From Rhodococcus sp. 14-1411-2a (GTDB lineage: Bacteria; Actinomycetota; Actinomycetes; Mycobacteriales; Mycobacteriaceae): DNA of 64,000 nt. Made by a program: the position numbers and the translations under genes. Under the pieces are notes generated by a model. That model was given only the letters and a program-made list of their open reading frames with translations, was not told the DNA's origin and did no database searches. Location of the stretch: the NCBI RefSeq assembly GCF_002259485.1, contig NZ_NPGA01000009.1, forward strand, positions 1-64,000, given 5' to 3'. Shown in pieces: positions 43,199 through 52,710 of this stretch (positions are counted from its first letter, which is position 1; each line of letters begins with the position of its first letter).

Positions 43199-45042
43199 GT
43201 GCGATGCAATCCCCTCCCCGTAGGCCCAGCGATCCGTTCGTTCCGTCCGAGGTCTGGGTCGGTGCCGCTCTGATCGTGGGTGTGGTGTTCGCTGTCGCCG
43301 GCGGCGGCATGGTCTCCTCGCTGGTCTCGGGCAAGGTGATCGCGATGCCCACCAGCCTCGGTGAGCTGTTCTCGATCTTCCGTGGGTTGGTCACGAACCC
43401 GTCGGACCCCGCGGCCGCGTGGCCGGCGAGCGCGCAGCCGGGCCCGGCGTGGGTGACGTGGGTGTGCATTCTGGTGCTCGGTGCGCTGTATACCGCTGTG
43501 GCGCTGTGGATCAGCTCCGAGATTGACGACTGGCAGCACCACCGCGGTCAGGCGCAACGGGGTTTCGCCGGCCGACATGAGCTCGCCCGGGCAGGTATCG
43601 ACGAGAAGAGTGTTCGCACCGCTGCCGTCGCCACCCGTTCGTCGTTGAAGGGCACGCGGGCCTCAAGGCTGGACGCGAGCGAGGTCGCGATCGCGTTGGG
43701 CCGCAACATGGTCGACCCCGACAGGGTCGTCTACATCAAACAGAACGACTGCATGCTCGTCGAGGGTGTCACCGGCTCGGGTAAGACCTGGCGCGTGGCG
43801 TATCGGCGCTGCATGGACGCACCCGGTGCACTGCTGGTGACGTCGACGAAAGTGGATCTGATCTCGGCGACGTACGAGCACCGCGCCGCGCTCGGGCGGG
43901 TGTCGATCTTCGATCCGGACAACACCACCGGATGGCCCGACCCGATCCGCTGGTCGATCCTCTCCGGTTGCCAGGACCCGGACGTGGCGATCCGACGCGC
44001 GCAGAGCTTGGTGTCGGCAATGCCTATGGGAGATACCAAGAACGGCGGCTACTGGGAAGACAAAGCAGTCGTGCTGCTGCGCTGCTACCTGCACGCGGCC
44101 GCGATCAGTGGTGCGGATCTGGCCACGCTGCGCGTCTGGGTGAACTCGCGTAAAGGCCGCGAACCACGTGAGATCCTGATGCGGACGATGCCCGGCTGGG
44201 AAGCCGAACTCGGCCAGATCCTCGACTCCGGATCGGACTCCTCCGATGACATGATCGGCGCGGCCAGCAGACTCCTCGCCCCGCTCGCCTCCCCCGCACT
44301 GCTCAAGGCGGTCGATGTACCGATGCGCGAGTCGTTCGATATCGACGAGTTCATTCGATCCGGCGCGGACACGCTGCATCTGGTATCGAAGGGCAAGGAC
44401 AATTCTGCGGCACCGTTCATCGCGGCCCTGGCCAGCGAAGTGCACCACCTCGCCGACCGGCATTCGCAGTCCCTGCCCGGTGGCCGATTCGATCCCCCGA
44501 TCCGGTTCGAGCTCGACGAAGTCAACAACGTCGCCCCGATCCCGGGCCTGCCGGATCTGATGTCGGACTCGGGTGGCCGGGGCATCACCATCCACGCCTA
44601 CGCCCACAACGAAGAGCAGAACAAGCTCCGCTGGGGCGCGGTCGCGGGCAAGATGTTCGCCGACAACTCCCCCGCCCGCCTGATCCTGCCCGGCCTCAAA
44701 GGCGACGAGCTGCAGGCGATCTCGAAGATGCTCGGCGACCGGTACGAGTGGCAGCCCTCCGGGAACGCCCGGTCCGGGCCGACGCTGCGAGAGGTACCGG
44801 TGATGTCGCCGGCGCAGATCCGTCAGATGGACCCCTACCAGGGTCTGCTGATCTACCGGACCGCGCCGCCGATCCTGGTGCACCTGCCGACGGTGTGGGA
44901 CGAGAAGGAATCACGTGCCGCGGTGCTGCGCTCGCAGAAGGTGTTCGACGAGATCGTGGCGTCGGGCACCGCGCCTCGTACCGACGTCCGGTCCGGTGCG
45001 GTGGTGCCCGACAAGGTCAGTGACGGGACGACGCTGTCGTGA
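43195..45042 (+). CDS. VirD4/TraD-type conjugation coupling protein
   Basis: A 615-residue coupling ATPase. Two N-terminal helices (about 20-45 and 86-107) anchor it; Walker A is GVTGSGKT at 191-198, and IRFELDEVNNVAPIPGLPDL is the Walker B region followed by the conserved Asn/Pro segment of TraG/VirD4 proteins. GRGITIHAYAHNEEQ is also characteristic. It recruits the relaxase-DNA complex and pumps DNA into the channel. The ATG overlaps the preceding stop; the stop overlaps the DUF4913 gene. The matching relaxase lies at 57322-61362. Confidence 0.92.
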   Translation: MSAMQSPPRRPSDPFVPSEVWVGAALIVGVVFAVAGGGMVSSLVSGKVIAMPTSLGELFSIFRGLVTNPSDPAAAWPASAQPGPAWVTWVCILVLGALYTAVALWISSEIDDWQHHRGQAQRGFAGRHELARAGIDEKSVRTAAVATRSSLKGTRASRLDASEVAIALGRNMVDPDRVVYIKQNDCMLVEGVTGSGKTWRVAYRRCMDAPGALLVTSTKVDLISATYEHRAALGRVSIFDPDNTTGWPDPIRWSILSGCQDPDVAIRRAQSLVSAMPMGDTKNGGYWEDKAVVLLRCYLHAAAISGADLATLRVWVNSRKGREPREILMRTMPGWEAELGQILDSGSDSSDDMIGAASRLLAPLASPALLKAVDVPMRESFDIDEFIRSGADTLHLVSKGKDNSAAPFIAALASEVHHLADRHSQSLPGGRFDPPIRFELDEVNNVAPIPGLPDLMSDSGGRGITIHAYAHNEEQNKLRWGAVAGKMFADNSPARLILPGLKGDELQAISKMLGDRYEWQPSGNARSGPTLREVPVMSPAQIRQMDPYQGLLIYRTAPPILVHLPTVWDEKESRAAVLRSQKVFDEIVASGTAPRTDVRSGAVVPDKVSDGTTLS

Positions 45043-45662
45043 CCGCACCGGGGGCCGGGCAGGAAGAGCTGGTGCCGTCGCGGTTCACCTGGCGGTACCT
45101 CGATGCCGAGCGGGCGCGGGCCCTGTGGTCGGAGCTGATCGACTGGACTACGTGGCTGCGGGAGCGCTACGAGCTCGGCACCAAGATCCCGCCGTGCTGG
45201 TACCGCCACGATCCCGTCGTCGAGGAACTGAGCGCCCTGATGGCGGCGTGGACCGATGCCTACTACCGCGGTGACGAGTACCGCGACGACCTCACCGCCT
45301 GGCACACCCAGTGGTTTCGGCCGCTCATGGCGCGCGTTCGTGACATCTCGGACTTCGACAGTTGCACCCACGATCAGTGTGCGCACCGCCCGCTGCCGCC
45401 GGCCACGCTCGCCGGCATCGAGGGGTTCGTCGACGCCGACGTCGGCGCCCGCCCCGAACCACTTGCTGCCCCGCCGGCACCGGTCGCCGACGTCACCGCG
45501 GCCGAGGAAGTGCGCACCATCCCCGCCGACGACATGGACATGGCCATCGACTCCGGCCTCGCCGAACCACTCGACCCCGCCGACCCCGACAGCCCCGTGA
45601 TGTTCGAGGGCATCGATTGGACCTTCAACGCCCGCATGGGTGCCTGGGCTCCGTATACCTGA
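45039..45662 (+). CDS. DUF4913 protein, last gene of the transfer operon
   Basis: A 207-residue protein with an N-terminal DUF4913-like domain: WSELIDWTTWLRERYELG, PPCWYRHDPVVEELSAL and DLTAWHTQWFRPLM. The C-terminal half is acidic and low in structure. DUF4913 proteins are common at the ends of actinobacterial transfer clusters; their function is unknown. The GTG overlaps the stop of the coupling-protein gene. It closes the 18-kb plus-strand operon. Confidence 0.82.
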   Translation: MTAPGAGQEELVPSRFTWRYLDAERARALWSELIDWTTWLRERYELGTKIPPCWYRHDPVVEELSALMAAWTDAYYRGDEYRDDLTAWHTQWFRPLMARVRDISDFDSCTHDQCAHRPLPPATLAGIEGFVDADVGARPEPLAAPPAPVADVTAAEEVRTIPADDMDMAIDSGLAEPLDPADPDSPVMFEGIDWTFNARMGAWAPYT

Positions 45663-45926
45663 TCGAAGTCCACGAACTGTGGACCTACAGCATGAGTACG
45701 CAGCCGGGGTGCCGGTCGCCGCGCCCGAATGGGAACCAGCATCCCAGGCACTGGCTTTACACTCCCCGCCCCGATATCGGCTGGCGTGTTGGCCTTGAAT
45801 TGATCGGCAGTGTCCAGTTCCATCAGCTCAGTACTTCGCTCGTGCTGCGATTACCGGGGTGATCGATTGGCAGATCTTGACGCGATCCGCGCTGTTTCGG
45901 TATCCAGCCAGACACTGACAGGACCG

Positions 45927-47303
45927 TCATCGCGTTGGGAGGGCCTTGCCGGGATTCAAAATTCCGCTTGGATCGAACACGGATTTGATTCCGTGCATCA
46001 ATTCGCTGACGTCGCTACCGATTTCGTCGCCGAGCCACTGTTGTTTGAGCAGACCGACGCCGTGCTCACCGGTCAAGGTGCCACCGAATTCCAGTGCTGC
46101 ACCGAATACCTCCCCGGCCGCAGTCCACACTTCGGCCGGTATCTCCCCACTCGGGACGACGAAGATTGGGTGCAGGTTTCCGTCACCAGCATGGGCCATC
46201 GTCGCAACTGTCACTCCGTGCGCGTCGGCGATGCGCTCGATACGGTCGGTCATCGGACCCAGCTGCGATCGCGGCACCGCGATATCCTCGATAAGAACTC
46301 GGCCGAGCCGCTCCAGAGCAGGCAACGCACCACGCCTGATGCGTACCAACTCGTCTGCGGACTGCGCATCGACGCTTCGCTCCACGTGCTTCGCCAACGG
46401 TCCGAGCAAGCCCTCGATGAGAGCAGCCTCGGGCCCCGATCCGGCACCGTCTGCTTGAACCAGAAGGAACGCATTTCCTCTCGCACTCAATGCAGTTCCC
46501 TCGGCAGCATCGATGGCGCGAAGGCACGCGAAGTCCAACAACTCACATACCGACGGCTGTAATCCGGCCGCAGTGATCGCCGACGCAGCAGCGGCAGCCT
46601 CGCCCACCGAGCCGAAGAATGCTGCGACCGTGTCGGTGGACGCGGGGGCGGGTCGCAATCGCAGCGTAGCTTCGGTCACGACACCGAGCGTTCCCTCGGA
46701 TCCGACGATCAGTGACGTGAGATCATACCCCGCAACACCTTTGACGGTGCGCCCGCCCGTTCTCACCACTCGCCCGTCGGCGAGCACCACTTCGAGTCCG
46801 AGTACCGAGTCCTTGGTGACCCCGTACTTGGCACACCTCAGACCGCCGGCATTGGTGGCGATGTTGCCACCGATGGTCGAAATCGCGACACTTCCCGGAT
46901 CGGGAGCGTAGCGAAGCCCCACTCGCGCTGCGGCCGAATCTATGTCGGCAGTGATCACGCCGGCCTGCGCTCGGACGATCTGATCCTGCTCGGACAGTTC
47001 GACGATGCTGTTCATTCTTTCCAGGCTCAGCACCACTTCACCCGATCGCGCGACTGCCCCACCGGACAGCCCGGTGCCCGCACCCCTGGTCACGACCGGA
47101 ACGCCGAACCTTCCCGCGGCCTTCAGCAGCGCCGACACGTCGCCGGTCGACTCCGCGAACACCGCCGCCACGGGTGAGCCCTCGGGCTCCCAACCGGACC
47201 TGTCGATGCTCAGACTCGACAGAGCAGCGTTGTCGAACACCGCCTTTCGACCGAAGTTGGACTTCAGTTCGCCGACGAAGTCGGTATCGGTCACCGCCGT
47301 CAT
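45927..47303 (-). CDS. FAD-linked oxidase (GlcD / D-lactate dehydrogenase type)
   Basis: A 458-residue flavoprotein. TRGAGTGLSGGAV and DPGSVAISTIGGNIATNAGG are the FAD_binding_4 (PP-loop) motifs; HAGDGNLHPIF and LTGEHGVGLLK are the typical C-terminal FAD-oxidase motifs. It would oxidise a D-2-hydroxy acid such as glycolate or D-lactate. The start is the ATG at 47303, overlapping the sulfurtransferase stop (ATGA). It is the last gene of the sulfur operon. How a 2-hydroxy acid relates to sulfur use is unclear; it may handle a carbon by-product after desulfonation. Confidence 0.87.
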   Translation of the reverse strand: MTAVTDTDFVGELKSNFGRKAVFDNAALSSLSIDRSGWEPEGSPVAAVFAESTGDVSALLKAAGRFGVPVVTRGAGTGLSGGAVARSGEVVLSLERMNSIVELSEQDQIVRAQAGVITADIDSAAARVGLRYAPDPGSVAISTIGGNIATNAGGLRCAKYGVTKDSVLGLEVVLADGRVVRTGGRTVKGVAGYDLTSLIVGSEGTLGVVTEATLRLRPAPASTDTVAAFFGSVGEAAAAASAITAAGLQPSVCELLDFACLRAIDAAEGTALSARGNAFLLVQADGAGSGPEAALIEGLLGPLAKHVERSVDAQSADELVRIRRGALPALERLGRVLIEDIAVPRSQLGPMTDRIERIADAHGVTVATMAHAGDGNLHPIFVVPSGEIPAEVWTAAGEVFGAALEFGGTLTGEHGVGLLKQQWLGDEIGSDVSELMHGIKSVFDPSGILNPGKALPTR

Positions 47304-48151
47304 CGAGGCGACGTTCCGGTGGCGACCGGGCGGGCCGGGTCCGAGGACCATTGTGACCACGAACCCGGATAGAGCGCTGCGTCGATACCTGCGAGCTTCA
47401 GTGCGAAAATCTCGTGGGCTGCGGTGATTCCAGAACCGCAGTACACCGCCACGTCGTCACCGACCTCGGAGAAGCGATCACGCAGCACCTCGGCCGGGAG
47501 AAACGTGCCGTCGGAGTCGAGATTGCAGGCCGTGGGCAGACTCACCGCGCCCGGGATGTGGCCGGCTCTCGGATCGATGGGTTCGGCCGCACCGGAGTAC
47601 CGCTCGGCCGCCCGCGCGTCGATCAGTGTTCCCGAATCCGGTTGTACAGCAGCATCGTCGGCTGTCATGGTAGGTAGATGTCCCCCGGTGAGCACGATGT
47701 CGCCCGGCTCGGAAGGGGTCTGCTCTCCCGATACCGTGTCGTTGCCTTCGCCGATCCAGGCGGACAATCCCCCGTCGAGAAGTGTCACGTCCGCCACGCC
47801 TGCCCAAGTCAGCAGCCACCACGCCCGCGCGGCAGCCAGATTACCGGTGTTGTCGTAGACCACCACAGGGATGCCGGTTCGCACTCCCCACCGCCGCGCC
47901 GCAGCCTGAAGAGTCTCGACGATGGGCAGGGGATGGCGTCCGTCCTCGGGTTCGCCGTGAGCGGCCAACTCGGTGTCGAGATCGACGAACACCGCACCGG
48001 GAATGTGAGCATCGAGGTAGTGTCGGTGCCCGTCCAGGTCTCCGAGGGCCCACCGGACATCGAGCACCACCGGCGGAACGGCGCTGTGCAGCGCAGCGTT
48101 CAGTCGGCCCGGGGAGAGAAGCAACTTCTCGCTACCGTGCGTAGTCGTCAC
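47300..48151 (-). CDS. Thiosulfate/3-mercaptopyruvate sulfurtransferase
   Basis: A 283-residue protein with two rhodanese domains. The first has the usual inactive form (VVVYDNTGNLAAARAW); the second carries the active loop YCGSGITA. RYSGAAEPIDPRAGHIPGAV is the standard linker to the second domain. It transfers sulfur from thiosulfate or mercaptopyruvate. The GTG start overlaps the stop of the hydrolase gene (GTGA). It is part of the minus-strand organosulfur operon, where it may handle released sulfur. Confidence 0.9.
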   Translation of the reverse strand: MTTTHGSEKLLLSPGRLNAALHSAVPPVVLDVRWALGDLDGHRHYLDAHIPGAVFVDLDTELAAHGEPEDGRHPLPIVETLQAAARRWGVRTGIPVVVYDNTGNLAAARAWWLLTWAGVADVTLLDGGLSAWIGEGNDTVSGEQTPSEPGDIVLTGGHLPTMTADDAAVQPDSGTLIDARAAERYSGAAEPIDPRAGHIPGAVSLPTACNLDSDGTFLPAEVLRDRFSEVGDDVAVYCGSGITAAHEIFALKLAGIDAALYPGSWSQWSSDPARPVATGTSPR

Positions 48152-48831
48152 AGCGCGACCTCCTTCACCAGTTCGGTCTCGGCCCTCAGCGTTTCCAGAA
48201 ACAGCACCACCGAGGCCGCGACGGTGCGGTGGTTGAGCGAGTTCAGTACGTCGTGTCGACCGTCGGCCACCGACAGCAGACGCACGTTCGATGCACCTGC
48301 GTAGCGGCTTTTCGCTTGCGCCAGTGGACTTATCGAATCGTCGGCACCGTGCAGCGCGAGAATCGGACGTGTAGTGGCCAATACGACGTCGTCTTCGACG
48401 GGCCGAGCCAACCGACCCACCTCCACGAGATCGCCGCTGCGCAGACGCGCCTGCTGGGTCGGGCAGCTCGCTCGCGCCGTGACCTCGTCTTCCCATTCGG
48501 TCGGGCCTCGATCGCCCGCGCTGGGTAGACCGACCAATACCATTGCCGCAGCGTCGATCCCGTCGTCCTGCACCGCGCGTAACGCGTCGATCGCTCCCGT
48601 GTCGACACCGACCAACACCACCGGGCCCACGGCGGCCGCGACCGTATCGGCGAGTTCTGCCGGGCCGTGCACCACACGCACCCGGTACGCGTCGACGGCG
48701 ATGCGTGCACCGAACCGGGCGTAGACACCGGGCGAGTCTCCTCGCCCCGGAAGGACTATCAGTGTTCCGCGTGGGCCGAGGCCTACCGGCTCGTCGAACT
48801 CGAGTGTCGGACGTTCGATTATGGCTGTCAT
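48148..48831 (-). CDS. Alpha/beta-hydrolase-like protein with Asp at the nucleophile elbow
   Basis: A 227-residue alpha/beta hydrolase fold. LPGRGDSPGVYARFG follows the oxyanion strand, VLVGVDTGAID is the nucleophile elbow (Asp in place of Ser), ILALHGADDSISP supplies the acid and DGRHDVLNS the His. An Asp nucleophile is typical of dehalogenases and epoxide hydrolases, so it is not a standard esterase, or it may be catalytically altered. It lies ten bases downstream of the acyl-CoA-dehydrogenase-like gene and overlaps the sulfurtransferase gene. Confidence 0.78.
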   Translation of the reverse strand: MTAIIERPTLEFDEPVGLGPRGTLIVLPGRGDSPGVYARFGARIAVDAYRVRVVHGPAELADTVAAAVGPVVLVGVDTGAIDALRAVQDDGIDAAAMVLVGLPSAGDRGPTEWEDEVTARASCPTQQARLRSGDLVEVGRLARPVEDDVVLATTRPILALHGADDSISPLAQAKSRYAGASNVRLLSVADGRHDVLNSLNHRTVAASVVLFLETLRAETELVKEVAL

Positions 48832-48841
48832 GACTGATCCT

Positions 48842-49954
48842 CTACGAAGACTTCAGTGCCGAGGCACCGATGATGGCGATCGATGTGTCTTGCTGCGGCG
48901 CATGCACACCGGCCGATTGAACGTTACGAAAGTGCCGCTGCAGGTGGTTGTCCTGGCTCAGCCCGGGATTACCGATCGAGCGGACGGCCAAGCCGACGGC
49001 GTCGGTCAGTGCCCGAACCGCCAGAACCCGCGCACCGAGCAACCGCGTCGGTTCGGCGTCGGATTCGATCACCGAGAACAGCAGGTCCTCGGCACCGGAC
49101 AATTGCAGTTCGATCTCGCCGGCAAGGTCGCGGAAGCGATCCGTTGTTGCCAACGGCTTACCCAGGTTTGCCGGAACCCTGGTGTGCGCGAATCGGTGGA
49201 ACTCCTTCTGGGCAGCACGTCCGACACCCAGGTAGAGCGCAGCCAGCGCCGTGTTCAACTGCGCGGCGGCGCGATTGTCCTGTCCACCCGCGGCGGCATC
49301 GGTAAGGTCGATGACGTGATCGGCCGGTACGTCGACGTCTAGAAACTCGACGTCGACGGAGCCACTTGCCCGCAGCCCGAGCATGTTCCAATTGTTTCCG
49401 ACGGTGATGCCGGGGCTGTCGGCACGAACGACGAACGTGCCGACTCGGGTGTCGGTCTCGTCGGTACGGGCCCACACCAGAAAGTAGCTGAGCCCGTGGG
49501 CTCCCGTGACGAACCGCTTGGTTCCGGTCAGCGACCAGCCCGTCGCAGTCTTGCGTGCCGTGGTCGCGGGCAGTCCACCCCGCGCCGGAGAACCGAGCTC
49601 CGGCTCGACTCGAGCTGAATTGAGAAGCGTCGGCTCAAGTGCTGATCGGTCGAGTACCTGCGCGTACAACTCCTCCGGCCACTTGGGAGTCCGCGCCTGC
49701 GCCGCGTGAGTGAACAGTGTCATCGCCGCGATCAGCGCAACGGACGGATCACCCTCTCCGAGTGCGTGCAGAATGTGGGCGGACTCCAGACTGCCGACCT
49801 CCCGTCCGCCGTATCGTCCGGCCACCGAGGCCGTGAGCAGACCCGCCTGGTGCACGATGTCGATTCCGGCCTGTGGAAACTGCCCAGTGCGGTCGTACTC
49901 GGCCGCATGTTCGGCGATGTCGGCAGTGATCCGAGTCAGCTCGACGGTCGTCAC
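48842..49954 (-). CDS. Acyl-CoA-dehydrogenase-family flavoprotein (SfnB/DszC-like)
   Basis: A 370-residue protein of the acyl-CoA dehydrogenase fold. SALEPTLLNS, then WSLTGTKRFVTGA and LGLRASGSVDVEFLDVDVP are family motifs, and the last part (IGNPGLSQDNHLQRHFRNVQ) resembles flavin-dependent monooxygenases of the SfnB/DszC kind rather than true dehydrogenases. In sulfur operons such enzymes oxidise dimethylsulfone or other organosulfur compounds with FMNH2. The GTG start overlaps the stop of the substrate-binding protein gene. Confidence 0.85.
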   Translation of the reverse strand: MTTVELTRITADIAEHAAEYDRTGQFPQAGIDIVHQAGLLTASVAGRYGGREVGSLESAHILHALGEGDPSVALIAAMTLFTHAAQARTPKWPEELYAQVLDRSALEPTLLNSARVEPELGSPARGGLPATTARKTATGWSLTGTKRFVTGAHGLSYFLVWARTDETDTRVGTFVVRADSPGITVGNNWNMLGLRASGSVDVEFLDVDVPADHVIDLTDAAAGGQDNRAAAQLNTALAALYLGVGRAAQKEFHRFAHTRVPANLGKPLATTDRFRDLAGEIELQLSGAEDLLFSVIESDAEPTRLLGARVLAVRALTDAVGLAVRSIGNPGLSQDNHLQRHFRNVQSAGVHAPQQDTSIAIIGASALKSS

Positions 49955-50979
49955 TTCGCTGCCGCCAACGCCGCTGTCAACTCGGTACTCAGACCATCCG
50001 ACCACAGCTCCGAAGTATTCACCTCGTTCGGCAGGGCACCGATCTCACGCAGCGAATCGGCCACCTTCTGCTGATTGGACTCGACCTCGGCCGTCGGAAC
50101 CGCGAAGCTCGTGGGGTTCTGCGCCTCACCGTCGGTGATCTGGGCGAGGGCACTGTCGACGGGCTGGTTCGTGGCTGCGGCGGTGCGCTCGGCGAACTCC
50201 TGCTGATGTCCGTCTCGAATGTAGGCATACGCTCGGTCCAAGCGCGCCAGCAGATCTGCTACCGCCGCCTTCTGACCGGGATGGTCGAGTACCCCGTCCG
50301 ACACGCTCCACGGGAAGTTCCCGGACAAGATGCTCTCACCCGAACCGATCGTTTCGGCACCCGATCGATGTGCGGCGATGATGGTGTTGCCGTAGCTCGC
50401 GAAGGCGTCGATCGACCCACCGTTCAGTGCGGCCAGACCGTCGTTGGGGGTTAATGGCTGCGGCACGATGTCGGACCAGCTCAGCCCATTCTCCTTGAGC
50501 AACTCGTTGAGGAAGTACGCGGCCGTCGTGTTCTTGACGTAGCCGACCTTCTTGCCTCGCAGCTCTGCGATCGAACGGATCGACGAGCCCCCTCCGACGA
50601 CGACCTCCTGCAACAGAGTCGTACCCGTCTGTACCGCGATCTGGTCGAACTTGACCGTACCGCCTGCCGCGGCGAAGATGGGCGGAATCTCACTCGACTG
50701 GGCGAGGTCGAGTGCGCCGGACTGGAGCGCCTGCAGCTGCTGGTCGCCACCGGAGAACACGGCGAATTCCAGAGAGTACGGGGTGTCGTCCAGGCCTGCG
50801 ACCTGCAAGGCCTGCTCCTGTGCATTCCAGCCGGTGGCACCGACTTTCAACGACACGGAAGACAAGTCCACACCGTCCGAGGACGTCGGCTCGGGGTCGG
50901 GCGAACTGCTGCACGCCGTCGATATCGTCAGCGCGGTCGCGAGGGCAAGAACTGGAAGCAGCAACCTTCGTGCGGTCAT
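49951..50979 (-). CDS. ABC transporter substrate-binding lipoprotein (SsuA-like), copy 1
   Basis: A 342-residue lipoprotein with lipobox STAC (Cys23) and an NMT1/SsuA-like periplasmic-binding fold (LKVGATGWNAQEQALQVAG, then GSSIRSIAELRGKKVGYVK). It should bind an alkanesulfonate or related organosulfur compound outside the membrane. It lies 31 bases after a second substrate-binding gene; the two are only distantly similar in sequence. Both probably serve the same SsuB/SsuC pair. Confidence 0.87.
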   Translation of the reverse strand: MTARRLLLPVLALATALTISTACSSSPDPEPTSSDGVDLSSVSLKVGATGWNAQEQALQVAGLDDTPYSLEFAVFSGGDQQLQALQSGALDLAQSSEIPPIFAAAGGTVKFDQIAVQTGTTLLQEVVVGGGSSIRSIAELRGKKVGYVKNTTAAYFLNELLKENGLSWSDIVPQPLTPNDGLAALNGGSIDAFASYGNTIIAAHRSGAETIGSGESILSGNFPWSVSDGVLDHPGQKAAVADLLARLDRAYAYIRDGHQQEFAERTAAATNQPVDSALAQITDGEAQNPTSFAVPTAEVESNQQKVADSLREIGALPNEVNTSELWSDGLSTELTAALAAAK

Positions 50980-51010
50980 GGTCGATCTTTCGTGTGAGTG
51001 GTCAAGATAT

Positions 51011-51985
51011 TCATCGGACGGGATACACAGACGGGTCGCTGGTGGCGGCGACGTCGACGTTGGGCTGCAGAGATCCGACGCCGTGCATCGTGTCGGCTAC
51101 GACTTGAATGTCGGCCACGACGTCGGGAGTCAACGCGGTGGTGGACTTGTTGCCCTGCTGCACAAGTACTTCGGCAGTTTCAACAGGCGTGTTGTTGGCT
51201 TTGGCGATCGCCTGCGCCCACAGATCCGGATGATCTTGTCCCCACTCAACGGCTTTGTCGAGTCGGGCGATCGCGTCGGTCAGCGCGGTCTTCTTGGCGG
51301 GATCGGCCAACGCAGCGTCGGTGGCACTGAGAATTCCGATACCGGTGGTGCGCCCGCCGGTACCGTCGACCAGCAGTGTGCCGCCGCGGGAGAGCCCGAT
51401 GTTCCCGAAGATGCCGAACGTTGCCCACACGTCGATGTTTCCGCTGACGAACGCCGCCTGGGCGTCGGTGGGGAGCAGATACTGGATCGTGACGTCGCTG
51501 TAGGACAGCCCGGCCTCCTCCAACGCACGGACGAGCAGGTATTCGGCGATACTGCCCTTGGCCGAGGAGACCGTGACCGTCTTCCCTTTAAGGTCGGCAA
51601 CGGAGTTCACCCCCGATCCCTCGCGCGCGATGATGACGTTCCCGTTGCCGTCACTCTTGAATGCGGCGACTGATTTGATCGGAACGCCGGCACTGATTGC
51701 CTGCAATGTGGGCAGGTCCGCTGCGTAGCCGGTGTCGACCGATCCGCCCTTCACGGCCTCGAACAGCGGTGCTGCGCCTTGGAATTGAGCCCACTCGATG
51801 CCGTAGTCGGCACCGGCGAACGCATCGGATGCCTCGGCCAGAACCTGCAGGCCTTTCACCTGATCGCCGAAGGTCAGGGTCACTCCCGATGCGGGGGCAT
51901 CGGTGTCCTCCTCGGAGCTACATGCCCCGAGGGTCAGTGCAGCGATGGATAATACCGCGAGGGTGCGGAGTACGGACTTGATCAC
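51011..51985 (-). CDS. ABC transporter substrate-binding lipoprotein (SsuA-like), copy 2
   Basis: A 324-residue lipoprotein with lipobox LGAC (Cys22) and an SsuA/NMT1-like fold: GADYGIEWAQFQGAAPLFEA, GGSVDTGYAADLPTLQA and GSGVNSVADLKGKTVTVSS. It begins with a GTG that overlaps the stop of the ATPase gene. It is presumed to feed the adjacent permease with sulfonate-type substrates. Divergence from copy 1 suggests different ligand preference. Confidence 0.88.
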   Translation of the reverse strand: MIKSVLRTLAVLSIAALTLGACSSEEDTDAPASGVTLTFGDQVKGLQVLAEASDAFAGADYGIEWAQFQGAAPLFEAVKGGSVDTGYAADLPTLQAISAGVPIKSVAAFKSDGNGNVIIAREGSGVNSVADLKGKTVTVSSAKGSIAEYLLVRALEEAGLSYSDVTIQYLLPTDAQAAFVSGNIDVWATFGIFGNIGLSRGGTLLVDGTGGRTTGIGILSATDAALADPAKKTALTDAIARLDKAVEWGQDHPDLWAQAIAKANNTPVETAEVLVQQGNKSTTALTPDVVADIQVVADTMHGVGSLQPNVDVAATSDPSVYPVR

Positions 51986-52710
51986 GCGGAAGCCTTTTCT
52001 TGGGAGGCGTCGGCCACGCCGAGCCAGTTCAACAGTCGACGACGGTTCGTCACGAATTCGGGGGAGCCGATATCTCGCGGCCGCTGGGTATCGATACGCA
52101 CCTCGTGTTCGATACGCCCGTGGTCCATGACCAGGACCCGATCGGCAAGCAGCAGCGCTTCTTCCACGTCGTGGGTCACCAACAGCACTGCGCAGCCGTG
52201 CTTCCGCCAGAGATCGGCAACCAACGCCTGCGCTTTCGTTCGCGTCAGTGCATCGAGAGCGCCGAAGGGCTCGTCCAGAAGCAGTAGGTCCGGCTCGCGT
52301 ACCAATGCTCGGGCCAGCGAGACTCGCTGCGCCTCACCGCCGGAGAGTGTCTTCGGCCATTTTCCTGCCCGGTCCTTCAGACCGACTTCGGCAAGATATC
52401 GTTCGGCCAATCCCTTGTCCGGTCGTCCCGGTAGTCCGAGGACGACGTTGCGCCACACTCGCTTCCACGGCATCAGACGCGGGGACTGAAATCCGACCGC
52501 ACGCTTGCTCGGCACCCGAACATCGCCGTCGATGTCTTGGTCGAGCCCGGCAAGTATCCTCAGCAGTGTGCTCTTCCCGCAGCCACTGTGACCGAGCAGG
52601 ACGACGAATTCGCCCGCCTCGATATTGACATCGAGGTCTTCGAGCACCCTGCGGTCACCGAATGTCTTCGACAGTCCGCGCAGTCTCACCGCCAGCGTCA
52701 TAGTCGTCAC
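51982..52710 (-). CDS. ssuB: ABC transporter ATP-binding protein SsuB-like
   Basis: A 242-residue ATPase. GHSGCGKST is Walker A, LSGGEAQRVSLARAL the signature, LLLLDEPFGALD Walker B and VTHDVEEA the switch His. This arrangement, in particular FGALDALTR, is typical of nitrate/sulfonate/taurine-type importers. The GTG start overlaps the permease stop (GTGA); an internal ATG three codons later could also be used. It energises the SsuC permease. Confidence 0.92.
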   Translation of the reverse strand: MTTMTLAVRLRGLSKTFGDRRVLEDLDVNIEAGEFVVLLGHSGCGKSTLLRILAGLDQDIDGDVRVPSKRAVGFQSPRLMPWKRVWRNVVLGLPGRPDKGLAERYLAEVGLKDRAGKWPKTLSGGEAQRVSLARALVREPDLLLLDEPFGALDALTRTKAQALVADLWRKHGCAVLLVTHDVEEALLLADRVLVMDHGRIEHEVRIDTQRPRDIGSPEFVTNRRRLLNWLGVADASQEKASA

